6,843 bases of DNA from Paludibacteraceae bacterium (GTDB lineage: Bacteria; Bacteroidota; Bacteroidia; Bacteroidales; Paludibacteraceae), in contig CANIXM010000106.1 in the NCBI GenBank assembly GCA_947471245.1, forward strand, positions 1 to 6,843, in the 5' to 3' direction. Both the position numbers and the translations under genes were made by a program. Numbering within the stretch: position 1 is the first letter of the stretch; each line of letters starts with the position of its first letter. Below are positions 6,766 through 6,843 of this stretch, one piece after another. The notes under the pieces are model-generated. The model ran no database searches. It was given only the letters and a program-made list of their open reading frames with translations, and had not been told where the DNA came from.

Positions 6766-6843
6766 ATGAGAAAAATTTCAGTATTATTTGTAAGTGTTTT
6801 GATAATTTCAAACAGTATGTTTGGGCACTCCACACCTCGTCAA
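6766..6843 (+). CDS. Start of an exported protein, cut by the window end
   Basis: An open frame begins at ATG 6766 and runs without a stop to the last base, giving 26 codons. The peptide starts MRKISVLFVSVLIISNSMFG, a basic start followed by a hydrophobic stretch and a small residue, as in a type I signal peptide. It lies 164 bp past the terminator and on the same strand as the other genes, so it likely has its own promoter, though no clear TAnnTTTG box was found in the gap. The AT-rich sequence before the ATG, without a Shine-Dalgarno site, fits the other genes here. The mature protein is outside the window, so its function cannot be given. Confidence 0.65.
   Translation, partial: MRKISVLFVSVLIISNSMFGHSTPRQ

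Noticed and set aside
6648..6833. Open frame of 61 codons on the - strand
   Set aside because: It lies in very AT-rich DNA, overlaps the start of the + strand exported-protein gene and shows no recognisable features.
1..6843. CRISPR array, tRNA or rRNA genes, insertion sequences, attachment sites
   Set aside because: I saw no regularly spaced repeats, no tRNA-like cloverleaf, no transposase or integrase motifs, and no terminal repeats with target duplications.

Overview
The window looks like a piece of a Bacteroidota (Bacteroidetes) chromosome devoted to polysaccharide breakdown. The evidence is direct: AT-rich DNA, no Shine-Dalgarno sequences ahead of the genes, TAnnTTTG-type -7 promoter boxes, and two proteins ending in a type A C-terminal sorting domain of the type IX secretion system (T9SS), which is found only in this phylum. 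The genus cannot be read from the sequence.

Layout: all genes lie on the + strand. (1) 125-2680 is a GH2 beta-mannosidase with a signal peptide and no sorting domain. (2) After 115 bp, 2796-4481 is a secreted clan GH-A glycoside hydrolase, most like GH51 arabinofuranosidases, with a T9SS sorting domain. (3) After a 401-bp gap that holds a promoter and inverted repeats, 4883-6541 is a two-part SGNH/GDSL esterase, also with a T9SS sorting domain. A perfect 36-bp palindrome followed by a T tract closes this gene as a strong intrinsic terminator. (4) 6766-6843 is the first 26 codons of another exported protein, cut by the window end.

Inferred joint role: the two T9SS proteins would act outside the cell or on its surface, one removing or cutting sugar units and one removing ester groups (probably acetyl) from a plant or algal hemicellulose. 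The beta-mannosidase, lacking the sorting domain, would act in the periplasm, trimming imported oligosaccharides to mannose. This suggests a target containing acetylated mannan or glucomannan, perhaps with arabinose branches, but no SusC/SusD pair, regulator or transporter is visible, so the substrate is not fixed.

I found no sign of a new defence, mobile or RNA-based system. The most unusual points are the esterase's active-site blocks (Asp replaced by Asn three residues before the catalytic His, and Met in place of Asp in the GDS block), its uncharacterised N-terminal domain, altered core motifs in the beta-mannosidase, and a promoter-like element lying almost on the start codon of the second gene.
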